A stretch of 64,000 bases of DNA from Termitomyces sp. T153. Lineage: Eukaryota > Basidiomycota > Agaricomycetes > Agaricales > Lyophyllaceae. Below are positions 61,778 through 64,000 of the stretch, piece after piece. The position numbers and the translations under genes were made by a program. Location of the stretch: assembly GCA_018296165.2 (NCBI GenBank), contig JACKQL020000033.1:62001-126000 (forward strand). Direction: 5' to 3'. Position 1 is the stretch's first letter, and every line of letters starts with the position of its first letter. The notes beneath the pieces are model-generated. The model saw only the letters and a program-made list of their open reading frames with translations. It was not told the origin of the DNA and did not search any database.

Positions 61778-62733
61778 TGTCAGGTTCTGCTGACCTCAGG
61801 GGCTCAGATCTGCTGGGCAAGTCCTTACTAGGCAGATACAATGTCCTATGCATATAATTGGTGTTCTGGCAAACTCCAAGCACAAGGAAACAATAGGGCA
61901 GGGCTGGGGGAGTACTCCAGATAGTTCTGGAGGACCACAGAGGTGTGCAGATGAATAGCATGTGCAAAGAGCAGGTGCAGGACTAAGGGAGGAGGTGCCA
62001 GGGGTGGGAATGGTGGTAGGGAGTGAGGCCAGAAACAGGAGAAAATAGAGTTGGGCTGGAAAACCTGCAAATAGAAATGGACAGAGAAGAGATGAGATGA
62101 GAAGGGAGGACAGACAAGACAAGACAAAAATGAGAAGAGAACAAGATTGAATTAAGTGATAATAGAAACAGAGATTTGGAGCAACAAGATGAGAAATAGA
62201 TAGGTAATATCAAGACTACTGTAACTGATATTACTTTACAACTTAAATACAAGTTGGGGGGCCTCCTCCAGGGATCCTTGGGTATGCTGGCAGGGCCCAT
62301 TGGGGTTGCATGAGTTGGACATTTTGGGGTGGAGCTCCTTGAGACTGTGCATTGGTGGGTCATGGTGACATGTTGATGTGGATCCTGGTTGTGCAATATA
62401 TGCCAGAGTCCTAGGGAAGAGTCAGAAGTGGTTGGGAGCCCATGGGGAGGGTTGGAAGGATAGTAGGGCTTGCAGTGAGGGTTGGGAGGGTGACAGGGTC
62501 TGCAGAGGGGATCAGAAGGGTAGTGGAGCCCATGGTGGGAATCAGAGGGGTGATGGGGCCTGCTGAAAGAAGTGATGGGGTGTGTGGAGGATTGCTGGGG
62601 TTTGCTAGGGAAGCATTGGGATTGCTGAAATGGGCTCCAGGAGTGGTCAGAGGTTGAGGAGAGGGTTGGTGCATACTTTTGGGCTGCTGGGGGAGAGTAG
62701 GGGGAGGTCCAGGTCCTGGGGCAGGTTGTGACA
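61778..62733. mobile_element. solo LTR (956 bp), second copy of the 790-1744 family
   Basis: TGTCA...TGACA ends. Flanks are ttagc (61773-61777) and ctagc (62734-62738), a 5-bp TSD with one transition. It shares start, end and internal blocks with the first copy, in the same orientation. No internal region. Confidence 0.82.
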
Positions 62734-63767
62734 CTAGCCAGTCAAATGCCATTGAACAACACATGAAGCAAGCAACTTGAGGTCTTCTTTTGCCACAAGT
62801 TGACACATGTTCATGCCAATAAACTAGAGAGCAGTTGTTAGATACCCAGGCTCAACAGATTGACTACTGCCTTTTGCACTGGTGTAGGAAAGGCTGGCCT
62901 ACTGAAGGACACAGACCCCAACAGTCCAACTCTAAAGGATGCCTAGAGCAATCCTTTTGTGCCTACTAACTAGAGTTCCTAACAACTACATCTACACTAC
63001 AATTAGTGGCATGAAGGTCAAAATAAGGAAATAAATATACTTGTACCTTTTACATAGTTAGCACAGAGGGCAAGTAATGAGTAAGAGAGAGATGAGTGTG
63101 AGGAGAAGGGTGCCAAGTGTGACAGGGTAAACAGCAAGGATTGCACTACTGCAAGAGCAAGCAACTTTGGCTGAGTGGGGAACTTTGAGATAATGTCAGG
63201 AATAGCCCAAAACAAATCAAAAACCAACAATCTCAAAGTTAAGTCTGTCTTATTGGATACAATGAGTTTACATACCATAGGCAATAATCATATGCTTATA
63301 TAAGTTGTATACCTGTGATAAAGTAATAGAGATAAGGAGTGAATGGATAAAACACAAATGATTCAGGAAACTGAGAGGAGTTCATATAAGAAACAATAAA
63401 GGAGGGATCAAGCAAAAGAGGAGTCTGTATTGGAATTTGAATAAGTCCAAACCAAGTCACCACAGATAGAGCATCAATCTCTGCTAGCTTTGCCTGTGGT
63501 GATATTCAGAGCTGGCATGTGCAAAGATAAGGTTGATCATACCTTTGCATATGCATGGGGATTTGTCTGGGTTGAGCATAGTGTATGTGTTTGATGGGGC
63601 AAACAACAAAGAGCATTGAAGGCCATGATAGTAAGAATTGGGCACTTGAACTGACTTGGAAGCTGACTGCAAAGGATGGCTACTGTCTCTTTGAGTACAT
63701 CATCTCTTTGAAACATTCCATAAATTAATCTAGCTGTAACAAAGTCAGAACAACTTGACCATTCCAA
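62734..63767. other. CpG-poor transposon debris
   Basis: No recognisable coding region. Short minus-strand frames (63284-63018, 63767-63537) show no family motif. Confidence 0.35.
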
Positions 63768-64000
63768 GGTCTACAAAGTAGTCAAGGCTTTACTCCTTGA
63801 TCCCCAACCAAATTTTGCCTTCAATTTTTGTTCCCATGTGACTTGACACATGATGTATAGCCAACAATATAGCCAGAGGTTGTCTTCAATTTTAGCTCCC
63901 TTCCAGTTACCTTCTTACTATGCATGTGATGTGTATCTGACAATATAGCCAGAGCTTGACTTCAAAATTTGCTCCCATCTGGTTACCTTCCTAATGTATA
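63768..64000 (+). repeat. dispersed repeat with 76-bp tandem units (copy 2), runs off the window
   Basis: Begins ggtctacaaagtagtcaagg, as at 28103. The 76-bp unit is visible from the starts of agccagag at 63871 and 63947. It continues beyond position 64000. Confidence 0.85.

Noticed and set aside
61983..62806. Proline-rich minus-strand frames taken at first as a gag start
   Set aside because: Most of the sequence lies inside the 956-bp LTR defined by its ends and target duplication, so these are chance frames.

Overview
The window is nuclear DNA of a filamentous basidiomycete, probably a mushroom-forming Agaricomycete. The evidence is many short (about 50 bp) GT-AG introns, a CsbD/Hmp1-type stress protein, fungal MFS permeases, a P-type H+-ATPase, and heavy loads of Ty3/gypsy and Ty1/copia elements almost stripped of CpG. 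No rRNA, tRNA, CRISPR or prokaryotic feature was seen.

The window alternates between CpG-poor transposon blocks and CpG-normal host blocks. Block A (1-6289) holds two broken copia elements in opposite orientation, each cut by a solo LTR. Block B (6290-27720) is host DNA: a decayed monocarboxylate-type MFS pseudogene (7025-8800), an MFS permease (12441-14697, +), a CsbD-like gene (16198-16642, +), a Nudix hydrolase (17022-17648, +) and a second MFS permease (20651-22929, -). The second permease is an inverted paralogue of the first, and part of the promoter is conserved between them. Block C (27721-48801) is a nest of gypsy elements: one minus-strand element with two 597-bp LTRs (28405-39440), a truncated second family (about 39780-41790), and a plus-strand relative of the first element (about 41880-48801) carrying a young solo LTR. 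Block D (48802-59290) is host DNA with one large intact gene, a P3A plasma-membrane H+-ATPase of plant-like sequence type (54496-57810, +), and a recent 297-bp tandem duplication. Block E (59290-64000) is another gypsy remnant, a solo LTR and a dispersed 76-bp-unit repeat that also occurs at 28.1 kb.

Functional picture: the intact genes concern membrane transport and stress. The H+-ATPase would supply the proton-motive force used by H+-coupled permeases such as the two MFS proteins. The rest is transposon sediment. Its nesting order can be read from target-site duplications and from CpG content: CpG-bearing solo LTRs sit inside CpG-depleted older elements.

The most unusual structures are an antisense, cysteine-rich, apparently intron-containing gene relic between pol and the 3' LTR of the minus-strand gypsy element, a clean inversion of about 640 bp inside its integrase, and the inverted MFS pair with shared promoter blocks. 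No clearly new defence or enzymatic system was found.
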